From the NCBI GenBank assembly GCA_944381115.1, contig CALWJV010000006.1, positions 1 through 64,000 of the forward strand: a stretch of 64,000 nucleotides of DNA, in the 5' to 3' direction. This document shows positions 26,554-36,449 of the stretch, in pieces; the first letter of the stretch is position 1; every line of letters starts with the position of its first letter. The position numbers and the translations under genes are program-made. This stretch comes from an uncultured Clostridia bacterium. GTDB taxonomy: Bacteria; Bacillota; Clostridia; Oscillospirales; CAG-272. Under the pieces are notes generated by a model that worked only from the letters and a program-made list of their open reading frames with translations, did not search any database and was not told the origin of the DNA.

Positions 26554-27603
26554 ATGGCTAAGAAAAAAACTCCTTCTCCGATAAGATTTTATACTTCGCT
26601 GATTGAGCAGATAAAAACCAATAAAGTTGCCTTTGCTGTTTTTTTGGTATTAAGACTTGCGGTAATTTTGGTAATAATTCGCTGTATTGTAGATAAACGG
26701 TATGAAAGTATTTTCACAGCTGGACTTGCCCTTATCCTATTTTTAATACCCCCGTTTGTTGAAAAAAATTTTAAAATAGAACTTCCGACTGTTTTGGAAA
26801 CACTTGCTTATATATTTATTTTTTGTGCTGAAATATTCGGAGAAATCAGCGGATTTTATCAAAAATTTGCCTTTTGGGATACAATGTTACATGTGACAAA
26901 CGGATTTATATTTGCAGCCGTCGGCTTTTGTCTTATAGATATAATAAACCAAAATCCCAAAATCAAATTCCGGACTTCTCCCGTATATGTTGCTATCACT
27001 GCTTTTTGTTTTTCGATGACAATAGGTGTTTTTTGGGAATTTTTTGAATTTGCCGCTGACAGAACACTTTTAATCGATATGCAAAAAGACAGAATAATCA
27101 ACTCTTTTTCTTCTTTAACTCATCCAATTGATGGTCAAATTATAGAAAACATTACAAAAACAACAATTGAATACGGCAATGGACAGATAGCGATCATCGA
27201 AAGAGGGTACCTCGACATAGGTCTTATTGATACAATTAAAGATATGTTCGTCAATTTCATAGGAGCCGTTGTTTTCAGTGTTATAGGATATTTTTATATA
27301 AAGCACAGAGGTAAAGGTAAGATAGCAAAACAATTTATTCCGGTACTTATGCATAAAGATAACAAAAACGATGAACTCCCGGACGAAAACCCAGATATAG
27401 ACAAATATATAGCGGAAAAGTCCGCCGATGAAAATATTTCATCTGAAAACAATGTTTCAGACATACAATCAGAAAGCCCTGATTATGACAATTCTGAAGA
27501 TATACCATGTGATAATGAAAAAGGCGCTGTTGATAAAGACTCTCAAATTCAAAATGAAAATACAGATTCCGAAGATTGCAGTGAAAATAGCAATAATTCT
27601 TAA
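26554..27603 (+). CDS. Polytopic membrane protein, DUF2238/YjdF-like, with an acidic C-terminal tail
   Basis: This 349-residue protein has six to seven spans in its first 260 residues. It carries the pattern FWDTMLHVTNGFIFAAVGF ... MTIGVFWEFFEFAAD, which resembles DUF2238-type proteins (function unknown). The last 90 residues are hydrophilic and rich in Asp, Glu, Ser and Asn, apparently disordered. It is monocistronic: its own promoter (26472-26500), ribosome site AAAGGAGAG, and a terminator shared with clpX. Confidence 0.75.
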   Translation: MAKKKTPSPIRFYTSLIEQIKTNKVAFAVFLVLRLAVILVIIRCIVDKRYESIFTAGLALILFLIPPFVEKNFKIELPTVLETLAYIFIFCAEIFGEISGFYQKFAFWDTMLHVTNGFIFAAVGFCLIDIINQNPKIKFRTSPVYVAITAFCFSMTIGVFWEFFEFAADRTLLIDMQKDRIINSFSSLTHPIDGQIIENITKTTIEYGNGQIAIIERGYLDIGLIDTIKDMFVNFIGAVVFSVIGYFYIKHRGKGKIAKQFIPVLMHKDNKNDELPDENPDIDKYIAEKSADENISSENNVSDIQSESPDYDNSEDIPCDNEKGAVDKDSQIQNENTDSEDCSENSNNS

Positions 27604-27615
27604 TACAATATTTAA

Positions 27616-27650
27616 AATAAAGCGGATCGCTCAACGCGATCCGCTTTATT
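27616..27650. terminator. Bidirectional intrinsic terminator
   Basis: A perfect 15-bp inverted repeat (core AGCGGATCGC) flanked by A and T runs, between the membrane protein gene and the convergent clpX. Confidence 0.92.
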
Positions 27651-27753
27651 TTATTTGACTGTCACCCAATCATTATCAACCTTTTAAACTTTTCAAGATA
27701 TTTCGGTACGTATTCAATTATAAATATCTGTATTTTTGATTACTTATAACTTT

Positions 27754-29076
27754 CTAACCTGTTTTTTCTGAATTTTCCGGATACCCGCCGGTCTTAAGAA
27801 TTATCTCCGGCTTTGCCTTATTATTAACGGTATCATCGGTTATAATAACCTTCTCAACATCATTTCTTGAAGGTATCTCGTACATAATATCGAGCATTGT
27901 CTCTTCAATTATCGCCCGCAAACCGCGCGCTCCTGTGTTTCTTTCAATAGACTTTTCCGAAATAGCTTTAAGTGCACTGTCAGTAAATTCAAGGTCTACT
28001 TTATCAAGACTGAACAGTTTCTTATATTGTTTTACAAGTGAATTTTTAGGCTCTATCAGTATCCTGATCAATGCATTCTCATCAAGGCTGTCAAGACTTA
28101 CTATTATCGGCAGACGACCGACAAGTTCAGGTATCAGTCCGAATTTTACCACATCTTGTGGTATTACATCTTTATAAGGCGAATTTGAAAGTTTTTCCGC
28201 TTTTGTCATTATTGTACTGTTAAATCCAATGGCAGATCCGCCTTTACGCGTCTCAACTATATCCTGAATCGTATCAAATGCTCCGCCGCATATAAACAGT
28301 ATATTTTCAGTATTTATTCTTATAAATTCCTGATTCGGGTGCTTTCTTCCCCCCTGCGGAGGAACATTTGCAACCGTACCCTCAAGTATTTTAAGAAGTG
28401 CCTGCTGTACTCCTTCACCGGAAACATCTCTGGTAATAGATCGGTTTTCGGAACGTCTTGAAATCTTGTCTATTTCGTCGATATATATGATTCCCATTTC
28501 GGCAAGTTCTATATTATAGTCTGCCGCCTGAATAAGTCTTAAAAGTATATTTTCAACATCTTCTCCGACATACCCTGCTTCGGTCAGCGTTGTAGCATCT
28601 GCTATTGCAAACGGTACTTTTAACGTTTTGGCAAGAGTCTGAGCAAGATAGGTCTTCCCCACTCCTGTGGGGCCGAGAAGAAGAACATTGCTCTTTTGAA
28701 TTTCCACATCGTCACTGTTCCTCTTTTTATTACCTGTTTTTTTGCTGCCAAATGAAGTTGAAGGGCTTTGTAAAATCCTTTTATAGTGATTGTAAACTGC
28801 TACGGAAAGCGCTTTTTTCGCATCTTCCTGACCTATTACATAATCATCAAGTATCTTCTTTATTGTCTTGGGTCTCGGAAGTGTTTCGTAATTCAATGCG
28901 GAAACATTTCCGCTTACTTCTACCTCACTTATAATTTCATTACAGGTTTCTACACAGTTATTGCATATATAAAGACCTGTCGGGGATGGGATCAAAAAAT
29001 TTACCTGATGCTCATTTCTTCCGCAAAAAATGCAATGCCTTGCAGACGAATTTCCTGGTGTACGATTATTTGCCAT
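27754..29076 (-). CDS. clpX: ATP-dependent Clp protease ATP-binding subunit ClpX
   Basis: 440 residues. An N-terminal zinc-binding domain (C15, C18, C38, C41) is followed by the AAA+ module: GPTGVGKT (135-142), [10 protein letters not shown] as Walker B, and the sensor region [11 protein letters not shown]. The inter-domain linker is longer and more charged than usual (about 106-127). ClpX unfolds substrates, including SsrA-tagged proteins, and feeds them to ClpP. It is the third gene of tig-clpP-clpX, an order common in bacteria. Confidence 0.98.
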   Translation of the reverse strand: MANNRTPGNSSARHCIFCGRNEHQVNFLIPSPTGLYICNNCVETCNEIISEVEVSGNVSALNYETLPRPKTIKKILDDYVIGQEDAKKALSVAVYNHYKRILQSPSTSFGSKKTGNKKRNSDDVEIQKSNVLLLGPTGVGKTYLAQTLAKTLKVPFAIADATTLTEAGYVGEDVENILLRLIQAADYNIELAEMGIIYIDEIDKISRRSENRSITRDVSGEGVQQALLKILEGTVANVPPQGGRKHPNQEFIRINTENILFICGGAFDTIQDIVETRKGGSAIGFNSTIMTKAEKLSNSPYKDVIPQDVVKFGLIPELVGRLPIIVSLDSLDENALIRILIEPKNSLVKQYKKLFSLDKVDLEFTDSALKAISEKSIERNTGARGLRAIIEETMLDIMYEIPSRNDVEKVIITDDTVNNKAKPEIILKTGGYPENSEKTG

Positions 29077-29195
29077 TATTCGGGTGTTTCCTTTCTAAAT
29101 AAGGTCTGTTCAAGTTTAAAAATCAGTAAATACCGTATATTTCAAAGGCTTTAAAACCTTGACATACATCGCACAGACACCGCCTTGAAAAAAGA

Positions 29196-29780
29196 TCAAC
29201 TTCTCTTTTCTATAACTTTATCAACTAGACCGTATTCCATTGCCTCCTGTGCGGTAAGGAAATTATCTCTGTCGGTATCCTTTTCTATAATTGAAAGTGG
29301 CTTTCCGGTATTTGCGGCAAGTATCCTATTAAGTTTATCCTTTGTACGTAAAATATGTTCGGAATGTATTTTTATATCAGACGCCTGACCTTGAAATCCT
29401 CCGAGAGGCTGATGAATCATTATCTCACTGTTCGGAAGGGCAAAACGCTTTCCTTTTGCACCGGCAGAAAGTAAAAACGCACCCATGCTTGCTGCCATAC
29501 CGACACATATTGTTGATACATCACATTTAATAAAATTCATTGTATCGTATATGGCAAGACCAGCGGAAACGGAACCGCCGGGACTGTTTATATAAAATGA
29601 AATATCCTTATCTGCATCCTGTGATTCAAGGAATAAAAGTTGTGCGACTACAAGAGACGCTGTTACGTCGTTTACATCCTCAGAAAGAAAAATGATTCTG
29701 TCGGTAAGCAGGCGAGAATAAATATCGTAGGCACGCTCGCCGTGGTTAGTTTGTTGTATTACGGTTGGTACAAGAGCCAT
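29196..29780 (-). CDS. clpP: ATP-dependent Clp protease proteolytic subunit ClpP
   Basis: A 194-residue serine peptidase with the triad Ser98 (GMAASMGAF), His123 (MIHQPLGG) and Asp about 172 (DTDRDNF). It forms tetradecameric chambers with ClpX or ClpC. It sits between tig and clpX on the same strand. I find no CtsR heptad repeat in the 204 bases upstream, unlike the ctsR operon at 60 kb. Confidence 0.98.
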   Translation of the reverse strand: MALVPTVIQQTNHGERAYDIYSRLLTDRIIFLSEDVNDVTASLVVAQLLFLESQDADKDISFYINSPGGSVSAGLAIYDTMNFIKCDVSTICVGMAASMGAFLLSAGAKGKRFALPNSEIMIHQPLGGFQGQASDIKIHSEHILRTKDKLNRILAANTGKPLSIIEKDTDRDNFLTAQEAMEYGLVDKVIEKRS

Positions 29781-29885
29781 ATGTTTTTACCGTCCCTTTC
29801 TTATTTTTATTATTTTTTATGTTTTTAATGTTTCAATTAATAATGCTTTTTATCTCAAACTGTTTTATTTTATTTATAGGGTATA

Positions 29886-29916
29886 GGACGGCGGTAAAAA
29901 TATTTCACCGCCGTCC
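29886..29916. terminator. GC-rich stem-loop between tig and clpP
   Basis: GGACGGCGGT (29886-29895) pairs perfectly with ACCGCCGTCC (29907-29916). Neither flank has a long T run, so it may be a partial terminator, a processing site or an mRNA-stabilising hairpin. Confidence 0.6.
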
Positions 29917-29984
29917 TTGATTATAACTTTATGTTATTTGTTTTATTCATCCAGCATACCTGATTTTTATTTTTCTCTATCTGC

Positions 29985-31304
29985 TTAAACTGTTTCGGAT
30001 TCAGAATTCTTTTCTTCGGCTTTCTTTTCCGTTACTACCGCATTATCCTTTACAAACTTAAGAGCAGTCTGAATATCAAGATCTGCAGCAATATCTTCCT
30101 TTGCAACTGCCTCTTTGACTTTTTCGACTTCCATGGAATATGCAGTAGCCAAACGATTGTATTCAGCCTCTATTTCTTCATCAGTTGCTTTGATACCTTC
30201 CGCTTTTACTACTGCTTCAAGTGCAAGACGAACTTTTACAGAGCGTTCTGCACGGGGACGGAAGTTTTCACGGAGTTGGTCAAGGGTTTGGTTAGTATAT
30301 TTAAAATATGTGTTAAGATCAAGCCCGTTTGAACGAAGTTGCATATCGTATTCTCGGATTTGATTTTCCACTTCATTGGTAAACATTGAATCCGGAATAT
30401 CTGCCTCCATGTTTTCGATAAGGGCATCAAGTATTCTGTTTTCTGTGATCTGATCTGTTGTCTTAACCATTCTTTCAGTTATCTTTGCTCGTATATCTGC
30501 TTTATATTCATCAAGAGTATCAAAAGACATATCTTTTGCAAATTCATCGTCAAGTTCAGGAAGTTCTTCCTTCGTTATACCGTGGAGTTTGCACTTAAAT
30601 ACCGCTTCTTTGCCTGCAAGTTCTTTTGCACCGTAATCGGCTGGGAATGTTACGTTTACATCAAATTCTTCGCCTATGTTCTTTCCGGCGACCTGCTCTT
30701 CAAAGCCGGGGATAAACTGACCTGATCCAAGTTTAAGTTTGTGGTGCTCTCCTTTTCCGCCTTCAAACGGTACTCCGTCTACAAAGCCTTCATAATCTAT
30801 GTCCGCGGTGTCTCCCATTTCGGAAGCACGGTCAGTAACTTCGACTTCTCTTGCGCCTCTCTGCTGTGCGGCTTTTATATCGGCATCGACCATTTCATCT
30901 GTTACTTCAATGGGATCTTTTTCCGCTTTAAGTCCTTTATATTCTTTAAGTGTTACCTCTGGCTTTACGTCAACGGTCGCTTTAAGCACTGCGTCTTCGC
31001 CGTCATTAACGGATACTATCTCAAATTCGGGACGTGACACGACAGAAAGACCTGCTTCTTTTATTGCCGCTTCATAAGTATCGGGAAGAAGGTTGTTTAT
31101 TGCGTCGTCTACGAATACTCCCTTTCCGTAAAGCTTTCTGACCATTGCAAGAGATGCCTTTCCTTTACGGAATCCGGGTATATTCATCTTGCCGATCTCT
31201 TTTTTATAAACTTTTTCGATCTCCGCATCGAGAGCGGTTCTTTCTATACCGATCTGGAGTTCTACGCGGTTTTTCTCAAGTTTTTCTGTTTTAATAAGAC
31301 TCAT
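29985..31304 (-). CDS. tig: Trigger factor
   Basis: At 439 residues it is full length. It has the ribosome-docking domain with the GFRKGKA signature (about 43-49), a central FKBP-type peptidyl-prolyl isomerase domain (about 160-240, GDTADIDYEGFVDGVPFEGG), and a C-terminal helical chaperone domain. It binds nascent chains at the ribosome exit tunnel. The start ATG has only a weak adjacent ribosome site; a strong AAAGGAG lies about 45 bases upstream across a hairpin. Confidence 0.97.
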   Translation of the reverse strand: MSLIKTEKLEKNRVELQIGIERTALDAEIEKVYKKEIGKMNIPGFRKGKASLAMVRKLYGKGVFVDDAINNLLPDTYEAAIKEAGLSVVSRPEFEIVSVNDGEDAVLKATVDVKPEVTLKEYKGLKAEKDPIEVTDEMVDADIKAAQQRGAREVEVTDRASEMGDTADIDYEGFVDGVPFEGGKGEHHKLKLGSGQFIPGFEEQVAGKNIGEEFDVNVTFPADYGAKELAGKEAVFKCKLHGITKEELPELDDEFAKDMSFDTLDEYKADIRAKITERMVKTTDQITENRILDALIENMEADIPDSMFTNEVENQIREYDMQLRSNGLDLNTYFKYTNQTLDQLRENFRPRAERSVKVRLALEAVVKAEGIKATDEEIEAEYNRLATAYSMEVEKVKEAVAKEDIAADLDIQTALKFVKDNAVVTEKKAEEKNSESETV

Positions 31305-31314
31305 TTTTATACTT

Positions 31315-31347
31315 CGTCGCCGGAAATATTATGAAGCAGCGACGCTC
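31315..31347 (-). promoter_or_regulatory. Hairpin between ribosome site and start codon of tig
   Basis: On the minus strand CGTCGC directly follows AAAGGAG and pairs with GCGACG, which lies ten bases before the tig ATG. Folding would bring the ribosome site to near-normal spacing from the start codon. Confidence 0.45.
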
Positions 31348-31398
31348 CTTTCGTTTTTACAATTCCTTATATGATTTTCATTATTATATGCTTTTTTG

Positions 31399-31427
31399 AT
31401 TTTACTATTTTTTAATGAAAAAGTCAA
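31399..31427 (-). promoter_or_regulatory. Sigma-A promoter for tig-clpP-clpX
   Basis: TTGACT (31422-31427 on the minus strand), a 17-base spacer and TAAAAT (31399-31404). Confidence 0.65.
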
Positions 31428-31530
31428 CTGTTTTTATTCAAAATTAATACTTCGTCAACAAATTATTTAATTATATTCTCTCTTTAAAAAATAAATGACC
31501 TGTTTTTGAGATTTATGAATGTTTTTGATA

Positions 31531-32235
31531 CTAATTTATTTTCATGGGTGTAAAATCAAGATAATCTGCAGAAATAATTGTAAATTTTATCCCTTCAAAC
31601 TCAAAAAACGGCGGCATATCGTATCTTCCATGAATATGGCCGTAATAGCAGTCCTTTACACTGTATTTTTTCAAAATGTCAACAATCTCTCTGCACAAAA
31701 AATCATTCAGCACCGGCGGAAAATGGAAAAATACAAGTTTTTTTGCATTACCCGGATATTTTGAGGCAGCAGAGAGACTTAAATTAAGTCTGCCCGCTTC
31801 CCTTGCAACTATCTTTTGATAATCAGAGTTTCCCGGCATATTTTTTTCGTCACTGTACCAACCTCGGCTTCCGCATATAACCGTGTTTTCTTCAAAATAT
31901 GCGTTATTATAAAGTATTTTTATTGTTTCAATGCTGTTTTTTTCAAAAAACTTCTCTATTTTTGATAAAGTCCCCCACCAATAGTCGTGGTTACCCTTGC
32001 CTATTATTTTTTTCCCCGGCAGCGAGTCAAGAAGCAAAAGATCTGCTCTTGCTTCTTCCATACTCATTCCCCAGGATATATCTCCGGGAATTATAACTGT
32101 ATCATCTTTTCCCACAGTTTTTATCCAGTTATTTTTGAGTTTTTCAGTCCAATTATTCCAACGTAAGCCGAAAATGTCCATTGGCTTTGATACGCTTTCG
32201 GACAAATGCGTATCGGCTATTGCAAATACAGACAT
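31531..32235 (-). CDS. Calcineurin-like metallophosphoesterase
   Basis: A 234-residue protein with the binuclear-metal phosphoesterase motifs in order: ADTHLS (7-12), PGDISWG, GKGNHDYWW and YGHIHGRY. It presumably cleaves phosphomonoesters or diesters in the cytoplasm; the substrate is unknown. The gene is divergent from the DUF1540 gene (88 bases between starts) and lies about 225 bases before the tig start on the same strand. Confidence 0.88.
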   Translation of the reverse strand: MSVFAIADTHLSESVSKPMDIFGLRWNNWTEKLKNNWIKTVGKDDTVIIPGDISWGMSMEEARADLLLLDSLPGKKIIGKGNHDYWWGTLSKIEKFFEKNSIETIKILYNNAYFEENTVICGSRGWYSDEKNMPGNSDYQKIVAREAGRLNLSLSAASKYPGNAKKLVFFHFPPVLNDFLCREIVDILKKYSVKDCYYGHIHGRYDMPPFFEFEGIKFTIISADYLDFTPMKIN

Positions 32236-32322
32236 GATTTTCCTTTCTATTTCTCAAAAACGGATAATTGCCTTTTTTTCGGAAATAATATTTTAAAATA
32301 CTTCATTAAGCGAGGGTTAAAA

Positions 32323-32517
32323 ATGGATAACGGAAAAAAACAGAATAAACCGATAAAAAATGTAGCATGTGACGTAATCAGTTGCGCTTACCACGACGGT
32401 ATAAGCAGTTGCACCGCAAAACAAATTTCAATAGGACCGTTCGAAGCACAAAATTGCTATGATACGGTTTGTGCAACATACAAGCCGCGACAGCAGACAC
32501 AAAACTTTCAAGATTGA
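32323..32517 (+). CDS. DUF1540 small cysteine-rich protein
   Basis: A 64-residue protein. The DUF1540 pattern is clear, with five cysteines (16, 21, 30, 45, 50), CAYHDG, CTAKQISIG and a terminal CATY. Such proteins are common in Clostridia and probably bind a metal ion; no function is established. The ATG at 32323 follows GAGGGT; an in-frame ATG 117 bases earlier would overlap the divergent gene and is unlikely. Its stop is only three bases from the convergent thrC stop, with no terminator between. Confidence 0.85.
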   Translation: MDNGKKQNKPIKNVACDVISCAYHDGISSCTAKQISIGPFEAQNCYDTVCATYKPRQQTQNFQD

Positions 32518-32520
32518 TTT

Positions 32521-34014
32521 TTAAAGTATTCCGGTAACAGCTTCAGCCATTTTGCCGCTTTCAATTACTTTTGTAAATCGTACCGGCTTTTTGTCAAGAT
32601 CTGCAAGCGGCGCTGTTACCGGTACACCGGTAAGTGCAGAAAGCGCTTCAATAGCCGCAGTTCCTTCCGGTGCAGGGCTGTTTTCCAAGGCACTGTAAAC
32701 GGACGAAGCAAATTTGTAAGGACTTGCCGTTGAGGCAATTACAATACGATTTGCGGCGTTTTTTCCCGCGGCGGCAAGATACTGTACCGCACAGTTTATA
32801 CCGACAGAGGAATGTGTATCCGCAAGATAGTTATAACCGCAGTAAAGGTCTTTAATAGTTTTTGCGGTACCCTCTTCATCGCAGAAATATCCGACAAAAT
32901 CATTTTTTATTTTAGCTATTATTTCTTCGCTTACCTGATATTTTCCGGTATTTTTTAATTGTTCCATATATTCTCCCGTTGCTTCATATCCGGCAACAAG
33001 ATATAAAAGACGCTCGAGGTTAGAAGAAATAAGAATATCCATTGACGGCGACATTGTAGTATGGAATATGCGGTTTCTGTCATAAATACCGGTATTTAAA
33101 AAATCTGTAAGTACATTGTTTTTATTTGATGCACAGACTAGTTTATTTACCGGAAGACCCATTTGCTTGGCAATATATGCAGCAAAGATATTGCCGAAAT
33201 TTCCGGTCGGAACGCAGATATCTATTTTTTCACCGTTTGTAATATCACCGTTTGAAATAAGATCACAGTATGCGGAGATATAATACACTACCTGCGGCAC
33301 AAGTCTGCCCCAGTTTATGGAGTTTGCAGACGAGAAAAAATACCCTTTTTCATCAAGCGTCTTTTGCATTACGGCATTGGAAAAGATCTTTTTGACACCG
33401 TTTTGAGCATCGTCAAAGTTACCTTTAACGGCGATGACTTCTACGTTTTTTCCTTCCTGTGTAGCCATTTGAAGTTTTTGTACACGGCTTACACCGTCAA
33501 CAGGATAAAATACCGCAATTTTGACTCCGTCAACGTCTTTGTACCCTTCAAGTGCTGCTTTTCCGGTATCGCCGGAGGTGGCGACCAATATAAGAGCGGT
33601 TCTTTTTTCACCGGTCTTTTTAAGTGCTCTCACAAAGAGTTTGGGCATTATTTGAAGTGCCATATCCTTGAATGCCACCGTCGGACCATGCCAAAGTTCA
33701 AGCACTCTCATTTTTTCCCCGATAGCAGCCACGGGTGCCGCTCCTCCGGGAAACCTTGCCTCACTGTACGCATCCGAGCAATCTAAAAGGAGTTCGCAGT
33801 ATGTATAGTCCGTTAAAAATTTCGAAAGAACCGTTGCCGCTCTTTCAGAATAATTCATTGACGCAAGTTTTTCTATCTCTCCGTCTTCAAGGATCGGAAA
33901 TTTTTCCGGCATATACAGTCCGCCGTCCGGTGCAAGCCCCTGTTTTATCGCACCTGCGGCCGTTGTAGGTTCTCCGTTTACGATCCCGTATCCTCTTGTA
34001 CTTATGTAGTTCAT
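32521..34014 (-). CDS. thrC: Threonine synthase
   Basis: This 497-residue fold-type II PLP enzyme converts O-phosphohomoserine to threonine. It shows the N-terminal STRGYG signature, the PLP lysine at about 116 in HGPTVAFKDMALQ, and the phosphate-binding SGDTGKAAL. The length fits the long threonine-synthase class. It lies after recO on the same strand with an 86-base gap. AGAAAGG precedes the ATG. Confidence 0.96.
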   Translation of the reverse strand: MNYISTRGYGIVNGEPTTAAGAIKQGLAPDGGLYMPEKFPILEDGEIEKLASMNYSERAATVLSKFLTDYTYCELLLDCSDAYSEARFPGGAAPVAAIGEKMRVLELWHGPTVAFKDMALQIMPKLFVRALKKTGEKRTALILVATSGDTGKAALEGYKDVDGVKIAVFYPVDGVSRVQKLQMATQEGKNVEVIAVKGNFDDAQNGVKKIFSNAVMQKTLDEKGYFFSSANSINWGRLVPQVVYYISAYCDLISNGDITNGEKIDICVPTGNFGNIFAAYIAKQMGLPVNKLVCASNKNNVLTDFLNTGIYDRNRIFHTTMSPSMDILISSNLERLLYLVAGYEATGEYMEQLKNTGKYQVSEEIIAKIKNDFVGYFCDEEGTAKTIKDLYCGYNYLADTHSSVGINCAVQYLAAAGKNAANRIVIASTASPYKFASSVYSALENSPAPEGTAAIEALSALTGVPVTAPLADLDKKPVRFTKVIESGKMAEAVTGIL

Positions 34015-34100
34015 TTTACTTCAAAACCTTTCTGTGTTTTATTTTTTATTCACCATATAGATATGCTTTTCACATTATTTTTTCTTGCCATTTAATATTT

Positions 34101-34889
34101 TCAGTTATCAGGAAGATATTTAAGTGATTTTAAAAATGCAAGTGTCTTAAATTCTTTGTCTATGTGATTTACGAGATATTTCTCACAATACTCTGCAAAA
34201 ATCTGATACCTTTCCGGACTTAATTCAAAAGAAAGGTATCTTTTTGCGTTTGAATACGATACATACCTCATAGCATTAAGAAGTTCTTTATCAAGAAGCA
34301 TCAACAATGCAGTATGTCCTTCGCGTATACCTGTCAATGCGTTGTGTTTTCTATGACATTCGTCACAGTGCATAACGCCGTCCATTACATCAAGATACAT
34401 TATTTCCGATTCTTCTTTTCCGCATTCACTGCAACAAACAAGATCGGGCGTAAATCCACAGACTGCTGCCGTACGGAGTTCAAATGCCGCTTTGATTATC
34501 TGTCGCGGCTTAAGATTTCTGTCAAGTGCATAAAGGGTATTAAGGATAAGTTGGAGCATCTCGCTTTCATCGCTGTTTTCAACGCACACTTCGTTTGCAA
34601 CTTCGCATATGTACAGTGACGTTGCCGTATCTTCAAGACTTGTCCTTATGTTTGAAAAGCCCTCAAGTTCACGTGCCTCACGGACCCATGGCCGTCCCCC
34701 TCTGTCAGCAGTAATGAATTCGCTGTAACACATCGGCATACATGCACCTGATGCTTTGTTTTTAAGGCTTGACCCGCCCTTTAAAAGAACCGATATCTTA
34801 CCGTATTCTGCCGTAAGAACAGAGAGCAGTTTATCGTTTTCTCCCCATGTCGTATCCGACAAAACAAGTCCTTTAAAATTTGATAGCAT
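34101..34889 (-). CDS. recO: DNA repair protein RecO
   Basis: This 262-residue protein has an N-terminal OB fold (GLVLSDTTWGENDKLLSVLT) and a central helical region. A four-cysteine zinc site sits at about 150-180 (CCSECG and HCDEC). RecO loads RecA onto SSB-coated DNA in the RecFOR pathway. It follows era by 48 bases, the conserved Firmicute order era-recO. Confidence 0.93.
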   Translation of the reverse strand: MLSNFKGLVLSDTTWGENDKLLSVLTAEYGKISVLLKGGSSLKNKASGACMPMCYSEFITADRGGRPWVREARELEGFSNIRTSLEDTATSLYICEVANEVCVENSDESEMLQLILNTLYALDRNLKPRQIIKAAFELRTAAVCGFTPDLVCCSECGKEESEIMYLDVMDGVMHCDECHRKHNALTGIREGHTALLMLLDKELLNAMRYVSYSNAKRYLSFELSPERYQIFAEYCEKYLVNHIDKEFKTLAFLKSLKYLPDN

Positions 34890-34937
34890 AAATATTTCAC
34901 CCGATTTGGCATTTTTACATTAAAGCAATCTTAAATG

Positions 34938-35831
34938 CTATTTTTCATCCATACCTTTAAACCCGAAGTTGTTCAAAAGCACATCGCTGTTACGCCAATT
35001 TTCTTTTACTTTGACCCAAAGATCAAGAAACACCTTTATACCGAAAAATTTTTCGATATCTTCTCTGGCACGGCTCCCTATAAGTTTCAGCATTGCTCCG
35101 TTTTTTCCGATTATTATGCTCTTATGGGAGTTTTTTTCACAAAATATTTCGGCACGGATTTTTAAAATTTTTTCACTTTCTTTAAACTCCTCTATTACAA
35201 CTGCTGTTCCGTGAGGGATTTCGTCTTCAATAGTACGCAGTATCTTTTCTCTTATTATTTCGGCCGCAATCACCTTTTCCGGCTGATCTGTTATTGCGTC
35301 TTCCGGAAAGAACCATTCCCCTTCATTTATAAACTTGTCCACTTCTGACAAAAGAATATCGATACCTTTGTTTTTTATTGCAGAAATCGGTACCACAGCA
35401 TCAAAGCAGTGTTCTAATGAATAAATCTTTATGGTATCTCCTATTATCTCCGGATTTGTTCTGTCTGTTTTATTTATTGCAAGGATAGACGGAAGCCCGG
35501 TACTCTTTATCTTCTCTATCAGGAAATGTTCAATTTCTCCACAATTTGCCACAGGTTCCACCATAAGTATAACAGCATCCACTCCGGCAAAAGCGCTGTT
35601 CGTTTCCCATACCATTCTGTCACCGAGTTTTGTCTTTGGTTTATGCATACCTGGGGTATCCATAAATACATACTGAATTTCGCCTTTTGTAAGTATACCG
35701 GTTATCTTATTTCGTGTTGTCTGGGTTTTTTTTGATACTATGGCAAGTTTTTCTCCAACGAGGGTATTGAGAAGGGTGGATTTGCCGACATTCGGTCTAC
35801 CGACTATCGCTATAAAACCTGTTTTTTTCAT
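34938..35831 (-). CDS. era: GTPase Era
   Basis: 297 residues. The G domain has GRPNVGKST (G1), DTPGMHKPKT (G3) and NKTD (G4). A C-terminal KH domain follows (SIIIGKNGAMLKLIGSRAR). Era binds 16S rRNA and is needed for 30S subunit maturation. It is part of the yqfC-yqfD-phoH-ybeY-era-recO string; the 150-base gap before it is AT-rich and might hold a promoter I could not define. Confidence 0.98.
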   Translation of the reverse strand: MKKTGFIAIVGRPNVGKSTLLNTLVGEKLAIVSKKTQTTRNKITGILTKGEIQYVFMDTPGMHKPKTKLGDRMVWETNSAFAGVDAVILMVEPVANCGEIEHFLIEKIKSTGLPSILAINKTDRTNPEIIGDTIKIYSLEHCFDAVVPISAIKNKGIDILLSEVDKFINEGEWFFPEDAITDQPEKVIAAEIIREKILRTIEDEIPHGTAVVIEEFKESEKILKIRAEIFCEKNSHKSIIIGKNGAMLKLIGSRAREDIEKFFGIKVFLDLWVKVKENWRNSDVLLNNFGFKGMDEK

Positions 35832-35981
35832 TTTATTTATTTTTCCGTTTCGTTGTTTTCTTTTTTTCGCTATACACTATAATTCATATACATTTTTCAT
35901 CATAAACAATGTAACATTATTTTTTGCAGGCAAAACATACAAAAATGAATTTTTCAGATGCACTGTCAGTATAATGCAAGT

Positions 35982-36449
35982 TTACCGAAAAAGACCCATT
36001 TTGTTGAGTATGGCCTCCTGCTTTGCAAACATTTCATGTTCATCGTCAAGATCAGCCTCATGATCATAACCAAGAAGATGAAGTACAGAATGAACAGTAA
36101 GAAAAGCAATTTCACGTTCCAATGAATGCCCGTATTCCTCTGCCTGCGTCCTTGCATTTTCAAGCGATATGACTATATCGCCGAGAGCAGTTTTCTCTCC
36201 CTCTATTACCTCTATTTCCCCTGATTCATAAAGCGGAAAGGAAAGAACGTCCGTTTCTCTGTCAATGTTTCTGTACTTGCAGTTCAGCTTTTTTATTTCT
36301 TGGCTATCGACAAACGTTACAGAAAGTTCTGCTTCAAACGGTGTTTTTTCGTATTTCAGAGCCTGTTCGACCGCACGTCTGACGAGTCCGGAAATTGCCT
36401 TTGTTACCTCGACCTTATCCTGTTTGTTTTCAATGTAGATTTTATTCAT
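35982..36449 (-). CDS. ybeY: Endoribonuclease YbeY
   Basis: At 155 residues it has the zinc-site signature HSVLHLLGYDHE near residue 122. YbeY takes part in 16S rRNA 3'-end maturation and ribosome quality control. Its start overlaps the phoH stop by four bases, indicating translational coupling. Confidence 0.96.
   Translation of the reverse strand: MNKIYIENKQDKVEVTKAISGLVRRAVEQALKYEKTPFEAELSVTFVDSQEIKKLNCKYRNIDRETDVLSFPLYESGEIEVIEGEKTALGDIVISLENARTQAEEYGHSLEREIAFLTVHSVLHLLGYDHEADLDDEHEMFAKQEAILNKMGLFR

Noticed and set aside
29781..29984. CtsR operator upstream of clpP
   Set aside because: No GGTCAAA/AGTCAAA heptads on either strand.
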